DNA of 14,467 bases from Actinomycetota bacterium (GTDB taxonomy: Bacteria; Actinomycetota; Acidimicrobiia; IMCC26256; PALSA-610), in the NCBI GenBank assembly GCA_005779345.1, contig SXJQ01000027.1, positions 1 through 14,467 on the forward strand. Direction: 5' to 3'. A model generated the notes under the pieces. It had not been told where the DNA came from and searched no databases. It saw only the letters and a program-made list of their open reading frames with translations. Position 1 is the stretch's first letter. Every line of letters begins with the position of its first letter. The translations under genes were made by a program, and so were the position numbers. Positions 1-6,486 of the stretch are shown here, piece after piece.

Positions 1-1
1 C

Positions 2-160
2 GAGCATCTCGGCTGGCCCGAGGCCGCGGCCGACATCGTGCGCGCGCTCGAGGCGACGATCGCCGACAACATCGTCACCTACGACTTCGCCCGTCAGATG
101 GAGGGCGCGACCGAAGTCAAGTGCTCGGCGTTCGCCGAGGCCATCGTCGAACGCCTCTGA
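2..160 (+). CDS. icd: Isocitrate dehydrogenase (NADP+), C-terminal end only (partial)
   Basis: Only the last 52 codons are present; the gene begins outside the window. The reading frame starts at base 2 and ends with TGA at 158-160. The tail has a GW-EAAD-IV segment, then VTYDF-R-M-GA, then KCS-F-EAI. This is the usual C-terminal pattern of E. coli-type NADP-dependent isocitrate dehydrogenase, the TCA-cycle enzyme that oxidatively decarboxylates isocitrate to 2-oxoglutarate in the cytoplasm. The catalytic residues lie upstream and cannot be checked. The gene converges on rmlD with only 13 bases between the two stop codons. The family call rests on the short tail, so a related decarboxylating dehydrogenase is possible. 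Confidence 0.72.
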   Translation, partial: EHLGWPEAAADIVRALEATIADNIVTYDFARQMEGATEVKCSAFAEAIVERL

Positions 161-173
161 CCCTTCGAACCGA

Positions 174-1025
174 TCATCGGAGGGCGGCGAGGACGTCGGC
201 GAGCGCGGCTTCGTACGGGCGGAGGAGCGCGACGCCCGCCGCGGCGAGCGCGCGGTTCTCGAGCACGGAGTTCGCGGGCCGCGGCGCCGGGCGTGGCGGG
301 TCGAGTTCGGCGGTGGTGATCGCCTCGACGCGCATCGGGTCGTCGCCGAGTTGACGGAGGATCTCCGCGACGAACCCATGCCAGCTGACCGCGCCCTCGT
401 TGGTGACGTGGTACAGCCCGGGGCGACGCTCCTCCGCGAGGCGGACGAGCATCGTCGCGAGGTCGGCCGCGCTGGTGGGCGAACCGATCTGGTCGCCGAC
501 GAAACGCAGCACCGGCACCTGGTCGCGGATCCGCAACACGGTCTTGACCATGTTGGCGCCGTGGCGGCCGAACACCCACGCCGTCCGCGCGACCGTCGCG
601 CGATCGTCGAGCGCGAGCGCGGCGCGCTCGCCGGCGAGCTTCGACTCGCCGTAGACCGACTGCGGATTGGTGACGTCGGCCTCGTGGTACGGGGCGGTCT
701 TGGTGCCGTCGAACACGTAGTCGGTCGAGACCTGCACGAGATGTGCGCCGTGCGCCGCGGCTGCGTTCGCGAGGTGGGCGACCCCTTCGGCGTTGACGCG
801 GAACGCGCCGGCGCGATCCGTCTCGCAGGCGTCGACCGCCGTCGCGGCCGCACAGTTCACGATCACGTCGGGGCGGGTCTGCGCGACGATCGCGTCGACG
901 GCATCGGCATCGCCCACGTCGAGGGTCGTCCGGTCGGCAGCAGTCACGTCGTGATCGCGGGTCCGGGCGTGGTCGACGACCTCGCGGCCGAGCATCCCCG
1001 CCGCGCCGGTGATCAGGATCCGCAC
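174..1025 (-). CDS. rmlD: dTDP-4-dehydrorhamnose reductase RmlD
   Basis: This 283-residue protein is a full-length short-chain dehydrogenase of the RmlD type. It catalyses the last step of dTDP-L-rhamnose synthesis, NAD(P)H-dependent reduction of dTDP-4-dehydro-L-rhamnose. The N-terminal nucleotide-binding loop is GAAGMLG (residues 7-13). The segment STDYVFDG (100-107) and the catalytic YGESK (Tyr125, Lys129) are in the expected places. The start is GTG at 1025, one base after the rmlB stop (TGA-C-GTG). There is no clear Shine-Dalgarno, so translation probably depends on coupling to rmlB. It is the last gene of the rmlA-C-B-D run and converges on the isocitrate dehydrogenase gene. The family is very secure; the biological use of the rhamnose is not visible here. 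Confidence 0.95.
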   Translation of the reverse strand: MRILITGAAGMLGREVVDHARTRDHDVTAADRTTLDVGDADAVDAIVAQTRPDVIVNCAAATAVDACETDRAGAFRVNAEGVAHLANAAAAHGAHLVQVSTDYVFDGTKTAPYHEADVTNPQSVYGESKLAGERAALALDDRATVARTAWVFGRHGANMVKTVLRIRDQVPVLRFVGDQIGSPTSAADLATMLVRLAEERRPGLYHVTNEGAVSWHGFVAEILRQLGDDPMRVEAITTAELDPPRPAPRPANSVLENRALAAAGVALLRPYEAALADVLAALR

Positions 1026-1026
1026 G

Positions 1027-1992
1027 TCAGTCGGCCGCTCGGGCCCGGAGCGGTTCCCACCACCAGCGGTTGTCGCGGTACCAGGCGACGGTGGCCTCCA
1101 GCGCTTCGTCGAGCGTGCGGCGGCGCTGCCAACCGAGTGCGGTGATCTTGGCGATGTCGACCGAGTATCGACGATCGTGTCCGAGCCGATCCGCGACGTA
1201 GTCGACCATCTCCTCGCCGACGCCGAAGAGCGCGAGCAGCTTGTCGACGAGGACTCGGTTCGGCGTCTCGTTGCCCGCTCCGATGTTGTAGATCTCGCCC
1301 GCGGTCCCGGCCTCGAGCACGAGGTGGATCCCGGTGCAGTGGTCGTCGACGTACAGCCAGTCGCGCTCGTTGAGCCCGTCGCCGTACAGCGGGATCGAGC
1401 GCCCGTCGAGCAGGTTCGTGGTGAACAGCGGGATCGCCTTTTCGGGGTACTGGTACGGACCGAAGTTGTTGGTGCAACGCGTGACCGACACCGGCAGCCC
1501 GTGGGTGTGGTGGTAGGAGAGCGCGATGAGGTCGGAGCCCGCCTTGCTCGCCGAGTACGGCGACCGCGGCTCGAGCGGATCGGCCTCGGTGGAGGAGCCG
1601 ACCTCGACCGAGCCGTACACCTCGTCGGTGCCGATGTGGACGACCCGACCGATCTCGAGCCGACGGGCGACGTCCATCACGATGTTGGTCCCGAAGCAGT
1701 TCGTGTGGATGAAGTCGTCGGCGCCCGCGATCGACCTGTCGACATGGCTCTCGGCGGCGAAGTGCACCACGGCGTCGCAGCCGCGCATCGCGGCTTCGAG
1801 CGTGCCCGGGTCGCAGATGTTGCCGTGCACGAAGGAGTATCGCGGGCTGTCGTCGACATCGCGCAACGTCGAGAGGTTCCCCGCATAGGTGAGCGCGTCG
1901 TACGCGACGACCTCTGCGTCGGTGTTCGCCAACACCCAACGCAGATAGTTGGATCCGATGAAGCCGGCGCCGCCGGTGACCATCAAGCGCAC
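1027..1992 (-). CDS. rmlB: dTDP-glucose 4,6-dehydratase RmlB
   Basis: This 321-residue extended SDR enzyme converts dTDP-D-glucose to dTDP-4-dehydro-6-deoxy-D-glucose, step 2 of the rhamnose pathway, using bound NAD+. The sequence shows TGGAGFIGSN (residues 6-15, Rossmann loop), TDEVYG (122-127) with the catalytic Asp-Glu pair at 123-124, and YSASK (Tyr146, Lys150). NNFGPYQYPEKAIPLF and ERDWLYVDDH further on are typical of RmlB. The frame stays open to 2136, but GTG at 1992 was chosen because AGGAGAG lies just upstream and the Rossmann loop then sits at the normal distance from the N terminus. The upstream 48 codons would overlap rmlC. A Met three codons after the GTG is a less likely start. 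The gene begins 14 bases after the rmlC stop and ends 1 base before rmlD. Confidence 0.95.
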   Translation of the reverse strand: MRLMVTGGAGFIGSNYLRWVLANTDAEVVAYDALTYAGNLSTLRDVDDSPRYSFVHGNICDPGTLEAAMRGCDAVVHFAAESHVDRSIAGADDFIHTNCFGTNIVMDVARRLEIGRVVHIGTDEVYGSVEVGSSTEADPLEPRSPYSASKAGSDLIALSYHHTHGLPVSVTRCTNNFGPYQYPEKAIPLFTTNLLDGRSIPLYGDGLNERDWLYVDDHCTGIHLVLEAGTAGEIYNIGAGNETPNRVLVDKLLALFGVGEEMVDYVADRLGHDRRYSVDIAKITALGWQRRRTLDEALEATVAWYRDNRWWWEPLRARAAD

Positions 1993-2000
1993 GGGATTGC

Positions 2001-2007
2001 CTCTCCT
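2001..2007 (-). promoter_or_regulatory. Ribosome binding site of rmlB, overlapping the rmlC stop
   Basis: Read on the minus strand, AGGAGAG occupies 2007 to 2001 and shares its first base with the last base of the rmlC stop codon (TGA, 2009-2007). It is 8 bases from the GTG at 1992. It decides the rmlB start in favour of GTG 1992 over the upstream in-frame ATG codons and implies tight coupling of rmlC and rmlB translation. Confidence 0.75.
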
Positions 2008-2573
2008 CAGGTCCGCAACGCGAGGTGCGGCTGCCATTGCGGATCGATCTCGCCTCGCCGCGGGTTCTGACGGTCGCGGTTCGAAAGGATCGGATCGTCG
2101 ACGCCCCAGTCGGCTGCGATCGCCGGGTCGTCCCATGCGACGCCGAGTTCATCGACGGCGTTGTAGTAGCTGTCGACGAGGTACGTGATGGTCATGTCGG
2201 TGAGGCTCGCGAAACCGTGAGCGACGCCCGGCGGGATGAACACCCCGCGATGGCGGTGTGAGCCATCGGGTTCGACCCCCAGATCGAAGCATTCGGTGGC
2301 GCCGTCGGTGGGGGAACCGGTGCGCAGGTCGTGCAGTACGACGCGTGCGGTGCCGTAGGGGACGTACCAGTAGTCGGCCTGGTGCAGGTGGTAGTGCAGG
2401 CCCACGATGCAGCCGGCGACGCGGTCACCGCGGTTGCCCTGCAGCATCTCGCGCCCGAGCGGGAACCATTCGCGTCGGTACGTCTCGACGAAACAACCGC
2501 GCTCGTCGCCATGGACGACCGGAGTCACGTGACGGACCCCGACGATGCTGCTGGATTCGACGATCTCGGCCAC
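2007..2573 (-). CDS. rmlC: dTDP-4-dehydrorhamnose 3,5-epimerase family protein (divergent RmlC)
   Basis: This 188-residue cupin is close to the usual RmlC length. RmlC epimerises C3 and C5 of dTDP-4-dehydro-6-deoxyglucose before RmlD acts. HGDERGCFVETYR near the N terminus, GLHYH in the centre, RGVFIPPGVAHGF, and ITYLVDSYYN followed by GVAWDDPAIAADW all match RmlC landmarks, including the probable catalytic His and Tyr. It differs from textbook RmlC after the central GLHY: the common Q-PP-AQ-KLVR stretch is replaced by HLHQADYWYVPYG. This looks like a distinct actinobacterial subfamily. The reading frame is open far upstream, but GTG at 2573 has AGGAG at 2584-2580 and starts the homologous region. 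It lies 22 bases after rmlA and 14 before rmlB, so an epimerase role in this pathway is very likely. Confidence 0.88.
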   Translation of the reverse strand: MAEIVESSSIVGVRHVTPVVHGDERGCFVETYRREWFPLGREMLQGNRGDRVAGCIVGLHYHLHQADYWYVPYGTARVVLHDLRTGSPTDGATECFDLGVEPDGSHRHRGVFIPPGVAHGFASLTDMTITYLVDSYYNAVDELGVAWDDPAIAADWGVDDPILSNRDRQNPRRGEIDPQWQPHLALRT

Positions 2574-2579
2574 CCGGTA

Positions 2580-2584
2580 CTCCT
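2580..2584 (-). promoter_or_regulatory. Ribosome binding site of rmlC
   Basis: AGGAG on the minus strand, separated by 6 bases from the GTG at 2573-2571. It sits in the 22-base gap after the rmlA stop and fixes the rmlC start within a reading frame that is open for hundreds of bases upstream. Confidence 0.75.
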
Positions 2585-2595
2585 GCTGCGCTCGG

Positions 2596-3699
2596 CTATT
2601 CCAACTCGACGCGCGAGTGGTCGCCCAGCATGAGTCGGCTCGCCCGAGGACGCAACTCGGAGCGAACGACCTCGACCTCGCGGCCGAGCAGGGAGTCCTG
2701 GAGGCGGTGCACACCGTGGATGCGGCAGCGTTCGAGAACGACGGAATGCTCGATCTCCGCGTCGGAGATCTCGCAGTCGGCGGCGATCGAGGTGAACGGC
2801 CCGACGTAGGTGTCGACGAGGCGCGTATTCCGGCCGATGATCGCCGGGCCACGAACCGTGCTGCGCACGAGCTCGGCGCCCTCCTCGATGACCACCCGAC
2901 CGTCGACACGACTCGCTCCGTCGACCTTGCCCTCGTTGGAGGGGGTGATCGTCTCGAGCACGAGCCGGTTGCACTCGAGGAGCGGGTCCTTCTTGCCGGT
3001 GTCGAGCCACCAGCCGCGCAGCACCTCGTGCACGACGCGGTGGCCCTCGTCGGCGAGCCACTGGATGGCGTCGGTGATCTCGAGTTCACCACGCGCACTC
3101 GGCTGGATCGCGCGTACGGCCTCGTGGATGGTCGGATCGAAGAGGTACACGCCGACCAACGCGAGGTCGCTCGGCGGGTCGGCGGGCTTTTCGACGAGCC
3201 GGATGACCTCGCCGTACTCGTCGATCTCGGCGACGCCGAACTGACGTGGATCGTCGACCTGGGCGAGGAGGATCTGCGCCGCCGGTGCCGGCCGTGGGTC
3301 CTCGCCGAGTTCGGGGTGCGCGCCACGCGCCTCTTCGAACTTGTCGACGAACCCGACCAGATCCTGTTGCAGCATGTTGTCGCCGAGATACATCACGAAA
3401 TCGTCGTCGCCGAGGAACTCGTGGGCGATCAGCACGCAATGGGCGAGGCCGAGCGGCTCCGCCTGATCGATGTAGGTGACGTTGACCCCGAACTGCCAGC
3501 CGTCGCCGACCGCGTCCTCGAACTCGGACCGGTTCTCACCGACGACCAACCCGACCTCGGTGATGCCCGCCTCGGCCATCGCTTCGATGCCGTAGAACAG
3601 GATCGGCTTGTTGGCGATCGGCACGAGCTGTTTGGCGCCCGTGTGCGTGATCGGCCGCAGCCGCGAACCGGTGCCTCCGGCGAGGATCAGACCCTTCAT
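2596..3699 (-). CDS. rmlA: Glucose-1-phosphate thymidylyltransferase RmlA, long type
   Basis: This 367-residue enzyme makes dTDP-glucose from glucose-1-phosphate and dTTP, the first step of the dTDP-rhamnose pathway. The N-terminal nucleotidyltransferase domain (about 1-240) has the signature GGTGSRLRP (residues 8-16), a conserved Lys at 23 in TGAKQLVP, and the metal-binding YLGDN (104-108). The C-terminal part (about 250-350) has hexapeptide-like, beta-helical spacing (TVRGPAIIGRNTRLVDTYVG and following). That extension and the length place it with the long RmlA/StrD type, not the roughly 290-residue short type. ATG at 3699 is the natural start because the nucleotide-binding loop follows directly. 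The ribosome binding site is weak. It is the first of four contiguous rml genes, 33 bases downstream of a Tat-signal protein gene on the same strand. Confidence 0.94.
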   Translation of the reverse strand: MKGLILAGGTGSRLRPITHTGAKQLVPIANKPILFYGIEAMAEAGITEVGLVVGENRSEFEDAVGDGWQFGVNVTYIDQAEPLGLAHCVLIAHEFLGDDDFVMYLGDNMLQQDLVGFVDKFEEARGAHPELGEDPRPAPAAQILLAQVDDPRQFGVAEIDEYGEVIRLVEKPADPPSDLALVGVYLFDPTIHEAVRAIQPSARGELEITDAIQWLADEGHRVVHEVLRGWWLDTGKKDPLLECNRLVLETITPSNEGKVDGASRVDGRVVIEEGAELVRSTVRGPAIIGRNTRLVDTYVGPFTSIAADCEISDAEIEHSVVLERCRIHGVHRLQDSLLGREVEVVRSELRPRASRLMLGDHSRVELE

Positions 3700-3732
3700 A
3701 GGAGCCGCCAGTCAACCACGGGCCGATGGGTT

Positions 3733-4482
3733 TCAGGCAACCTGCACCCAGCTGACGCCACCGCGACAGAACCAGAGGCGCTGATTGGCGTCGACGTACA
3801 GGTCGCCGGTCGATCCGCTCGCCGGGTGGCTCGCCGCCGTTCCCGGCACGAGGTTGATCTGCGCCTTCGTTCCCGAGAACTTGCCGCCGCGGCCGTTGCG
3901 CCCTCGACCCTCGACCCCGGCGCCGGTGCCGGACGTGTCGCCGTAGACGGCCGACGCGTTGCTCGCCTGCGTGTAGACGCGGCCGAAGACCGCCCGACCC
4001 TGGCCGTAGACCCGGGCGAGCAGGCCCGGCGCGTCGTTCGTGACCGACTCGAAGCCGCCGCCCGCGTCGGAGAGCGTGTTCGCCGCAACCGCAGGCCCGT
4101 CTCCCCACACCACCGCGTTGATCGCCGCGACGGACGACGCGACGTTGGCCTGGACCGCGAACACGGCGCTGTTCGTGCCGGTGTTCGACGTCGTGAGCGT
4201 CGCTCGGTTCACGACGTTCGACGAACCCACGATGTCGAGCGCCCTGCCGTCGCCGGTGTTGTCGATCGTCAGCGTCGCGGTGCCGTGCGACGCCGTGAGC
4301 GAAGTCTCGCTCGCACCTGCGTCGTTGACGTCGCCGTACTGCATGGCGCCGGTGAGGGCGCCGGCCGACGCGCCCTCGAGCAGGCTCGCGCCGAACGCGA
4401 GGCCGGCGCCGCCCGCGGCGGCGACCCCGATACGGCCCAAGAAGGTGCGGCGCGACGATGCGGTCGTGGTTTCGGTCGTCAT
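3733..4482 (-). CDS. Tat-signal secreted protein with short Gly/Ala-rich repeats, unknown function
   Basis: This 249-residue protein has no recognised enzymatic domain. Residues 10-16 are SRRTFLG, a twin-arginine motif followed by a hydrophobic stretch (about 18-35) and a plausible cleavage region near ASA-GA (38-42), so export through Tat is likely. The mature part contains a twice-occurring ATLT..NTG module (residues 69-85 and 94-110), then Gly/Ala/Val-rich segments (AVYGDTSGTGAGVEGRG) that look beta-helical or fibre-like. A compact C-terminal module, GDLYVDANQRLWFCRGG, ends in SWVQVA. I chose ATG 4482 because it gives a standard Tat n-region; AGGA lies only 3 bases upstream, which is tight. 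An in-frame ATG at 4539 would add 19 residues without obvious Tat character. It precedes rmlA by 33 bases and is divergent from the HIT-like gene. A surface or structural role is inference. Confidence 0.72.
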   Translation of the reverse strand: MTTETTTASSRRTFLGRIGVAAAGGAGLAFGASLLEGASAGALTGAMQYGDVNDAGASETSLTASHGTATLTIDNTGDGRALDIVGSSNVVNRATLTTSNTGTNSAVFAVQANVASSVAAINAVVWGDGPAVAANTLSDAGGGFESVTNDAPGLLARVYGQGRAVFGRVYTQASNASAVYGDTSGTGAGVEGRGRNGRGGKFSGTKAQINLVPGTAASHPASGSTGDLYVDANQRLWFCRGGVSWVQVA

Positions 4483-4553
4483 GGGTCCTGATCGGCCGTG
4501 CTCGGCCGCGGCTGAGCGCCTCCCGTCAGTCGCACGCATCGGCCCGCGTCCCC

Positions 4554-4559
4554 TACCGT
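4554..4559 (+). promoter_or_regulatory. Possible -10 element (TACCGT) for a leaderless transcript
   Basis: TACCGT fits the TANNNT form of actinobacterial -10 elements and ends 6 bases before the GTG at 4566. There is no Shine-Dalgarno sequence before that GTG. This arrangement is typical of leaderless mRNAs, where the start codon is the 5' end. No good -35 was seen, and a six-base motif can occur by chance. Confidence 0.35.
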
Positions 4560-4565
4560 GGCACC

Positions 4566-4895
4566 GTGAGCGAATGGCCCAGAAGCGACGATTGCGACCT
4601 GTGCGAGGCCGCGCGGATCACCGAGTGGTTCCACGAGGACGAGATCTGTTGGATCGCGGAGTGCGAGATCTGCTCGACCCCGATGGTGGTGTGGCGGCAC
4701 CACGGCGTCGTTCCGCCCGACGAGCACATGGAACACATGCAGTCCAAGCTCACGATGGTGGTCGAGACCCACTTCGAGTTCGAGCACTACGTCGACGATC
4801 ACATGCGCAACATCCCCGACCACTACCACGCGCACGCGAGGCCACGCGGCGGCTTCTTCGGTCACGGCCTGCGTCGCAAGCCGCCGGCCCCGTGA
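4566..4895 (+). CDS. Small HIT-like metal-binding protein
   Basis: This 109-residue protein carries two Cys pairs, C10-x2-C13 and C33-x2-C36, a central PMVVWRHHG (39-47), and IPDHYHAHARP (83-93). The last contains His86-x-His88-x-His90, the His-x-His-x-His pattern of the HIT superfamily of nucleotide hydrolases and transferases. HIT proteins often have an N-terminal CxxC that helps bind zinc. The order of Cys pair, hydrophobic VVxRxH strand, helix and histidine triad matches HIT, but the protein is short and I cannot name a subfamily. GTG at 4566 puts the Cys motif near the N terminus; an in-frame ATG at 4458 would run into the start of the divergent Tat gene. It lies 13 bases upstream of the FGGY kinase gene and probably opens a four-gene unit. 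Activity and substrate are unknown. Confidence 0.68.
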   Translation: MSEWPRSDDCDLCEAARITEWFHEDEICWIAECEICSTPMVVWRHHGVVPPDEHMEHMQSKLTMVVETHFEFEHYVDDHMRNIPDHYHAHARPRGGFFGHGLRRKPPAP

Positions 4896-4908
4896 CCGAC
4901 CGTCGCGC

Positions 4909-6486
4909 ATGACCGACCACGTCCTCACGATCGACCTCGGGACCTCCGGGCCGAAGGTCGCGTGGTTCACGCTCGACGGTCGTTATGTCGCGGGGGAGTT
5001 CGAGGCCGTCGATCTCGTGCTCGACCCGCCGCACGGGGTCGAGCAACGACCGGCCGATTGGTGGGCCGCGGTCCTGCGTGCCGCGCAGCGACTCGGCGAG
5101 GCGCGGGCCATCGACCCGGCGACGGCCGTCGCAGTCTCGGTGACCTCGCAGTGGTCGGGCACCGTGGCCGTCGACCGTTCGGGCGACCCGTTGATGAACG
5201 CGGTCATCTGGATGGACGCACGCGGTGCTCGTGCGACGCGCGCGATGGCGCGCGGGCGACTCAACGTGGCCGGCTACGACCCGCGCAAGCTCAAACGCTG
5301 GATCTCGCTCACCGGCGGCGCGCCATCGCACTCGGGGAAGGATCCGATCAGCCACATCCTGTGGATCGAGGCGGAACGCCCCGATGTCGCCCGGGCGACG
5401 CACTGCTACCTGGAACCGAAGGACTGGCTGAACCAGCGCCTCACCGGCCGCATGGTCGCGACCTACGACTCGATCGCGGTGCACTGGCTCACCGACAATC
5501 GCGATCCGGCGCGCATCGACTACGTGCCCGCGCTCCTCGCGCAGAGCGGCGTGGCGCGGGCGAAGTTGCCCGACCTGATCGCCGCCACCGACATCGTCGG
5601 CCCGCTGCTCCCCGCGGTGGCGGCCGACCTCGGCGTGCCGGCAGGGATCCCCGTCGTCGGTGGCACCCCCGACGTGCAGTCGGCCGCGATCGGCAGCGGT
5701 GCTGTGCGCGACGGCGAGGGTCACCTGTACGTCGGGACGTCGTCGTGGGTCAGTGGCCACGTCCGCGAGAAGAAGACCGATCTGGCGCGCGGCATCGCCT
5801 CGCTGCCGTCACCGCTCCCGGGTCGCTACTTCATCGCCGACGAGCAGGAGACCGCGGGGGAGTGCCTCAACTTCCTGCGCGACCAGGTGCTCTGGCCTGC
5901 GGATGGGCTCGGGACGCCCCCGCCCCCCGACGACGCGTATCGCCGTATCGACGCGCTGGCAATGAGCGCGCCGGCCGGCTGCAACGGCGTGCTGTTCTTC
6001 CCGTGGCTGGTCGGCGAACGCACGCCGGTCGACGACCACCGCCTGCGCGCCGCGTGGGCCAACGTCTCGATCTCGACGACTCGCGCCGACCTCGTGCGAT
6101 CGGTGCTCGAGGGCGTCGCCTACAACGCGCGCTGGTTGCTCGGAAGCGTGGAGAAGTTCCGCGGGGGACCGTTCCCCTGGCTGCACTTCATCGGCGGCGG
6201 GGCGAACTCGCCGGTCTGGGCGCAGATCTTCGCCGACGTGTTCGACCGTGAGATCCGCGTCGTCGCCGATCCGATTCGCGCCAATGCGCGCGGCGCCGCG
6301 TTGCTCGCCGCACTCGCGCTCGGGCGCGTCGACATCGAGGGCATCGCCCGTTCCGTCGAGATCGCCGCGACCTACCACCCCGATGCCACGACCCGTACGG
6401 TTCACGACGAGGCGTTCGATGCATTCCGATCGTTCCACAAGGCGACCAAGGGCTGGTACCGCGCCCGAAACGGAGGACACCGGTGA
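4909..6486 (+). CDS. FGGY-family carbohydrate kinase, xylulokinase-like
   Basis: This 525-residue protein has the two-domain FGGY fold of kinases that phosphorylate sugars and polyols with ATP. IDLGTSG (residues 8-14) is the phosphate-binding loop, and WMDARG (101-106) matches the WxDxR substrate segment. GGTPDVQSAAIGSG (251-264) holds the probable catalytic base Asp255. FIGGGANSPVWAQIFADVF (428-445) corresponds to the second family signature and adenine site. The usual GGGDQ catalytic motif is changed to GGTPDVQ, and the N-lobe VSGQMHG-type segment reads VTSQWSGT, so it is not a standard XylB and its substrate cannot be assigned. ATG 4909 starts directly before the phosphate loop; no Shine-Dalgarno is seen. 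Its stop overlaps the next gene's start by 4 bases (GTGA), which suggests a shared transcript and coupled function. Confidence 0.88.
   Translation: MTDHVLTIDLGTSGPKVAWFTLDGRYVAGEFEAVDLVLDPPHGVEQRPADWWAAVLRAAQRLGEARAIDPATAVAVSVTSQWSGTVAVDRSGDPLMNAVIWMDARGARATRAMARGRLNVAGYDPRKLKRWISLTGGAPSHSGKDPISHILWIEAERPDVARATHCYLEPKDWLNQRLTGRMVATYDSIAVHWLTDNRDPARIDYVPALLAQSGVARAKLPDLIAATDIVGPLLPAVAADLGVPAGIPVVGGTPDVQSAAIGSGAVRDGEGHLYVGTSSWVSGHVREKKTDLARGIASLPSPLPGRYFIADEQETAGECLNFLRDQVLWPADGLGTPPPPDDAYRRIDALAMSAPAGCNGVLFFPWLVGERTPVDDHRLRAAWANVSISTTRADLVRSVLEGVAYNARWLLGSVEKFRGGPFPWLHFIGGGANSPVWAQIFADVFDREIRVVADPIRANARGAALLAALALGRVDIEGIARSVEIAATYHPDATTRTVHDEAFDAFRSFHKATKGWYRARNGGHR
6472..6476 (+). promoter_or_regulatory. 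Ribosome binding site of the S1P-lyase-like gene
   Basis: GGAGG inside the last codons of the FGGY kinase gene, 6 bases before the GTG at 6483. It supports the GTG start and the 4-base overlap of the two genes. Confidence 0.7.

Noticed and set aside
158..182. CCGATCATCGG and TTCGAA near the convergent stops of icd and rmlD as a terminator
   Set aside because: The stem leaves a one- to three-base loop with only four to five pairs, and there is no T-run; too weak to call.
2007..3326. A long 439-residue reading of the rmlC frame into the rmlA region
   Set aside because: The first 250 residues are Ser/Arg-rich nonsense in a shifted frame of rmlA. The ribosome binding site at 2584-2580 and the RmlC homology place the true start at 2573.
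351..4491. Long open frames on the plus strand opposite the rml operon and the Tat protein gene (for example 351-1145, 1009-2070, 2545-4491)
   Set aside because: Their translations are Arg/Val/Asp-rich with no recognisable motifs, and they lie antisense to genes with intact catalytic motifs. They result from high GC content and biased codon use.
4493..4508. CGGCCG repeated at 4493 and 4503, forming a small hairpin in the divergent spacer, as an operator
   Set aside because: CGGCCG is very common in such GC-rich DNA, and nothing else supports a regulator site.
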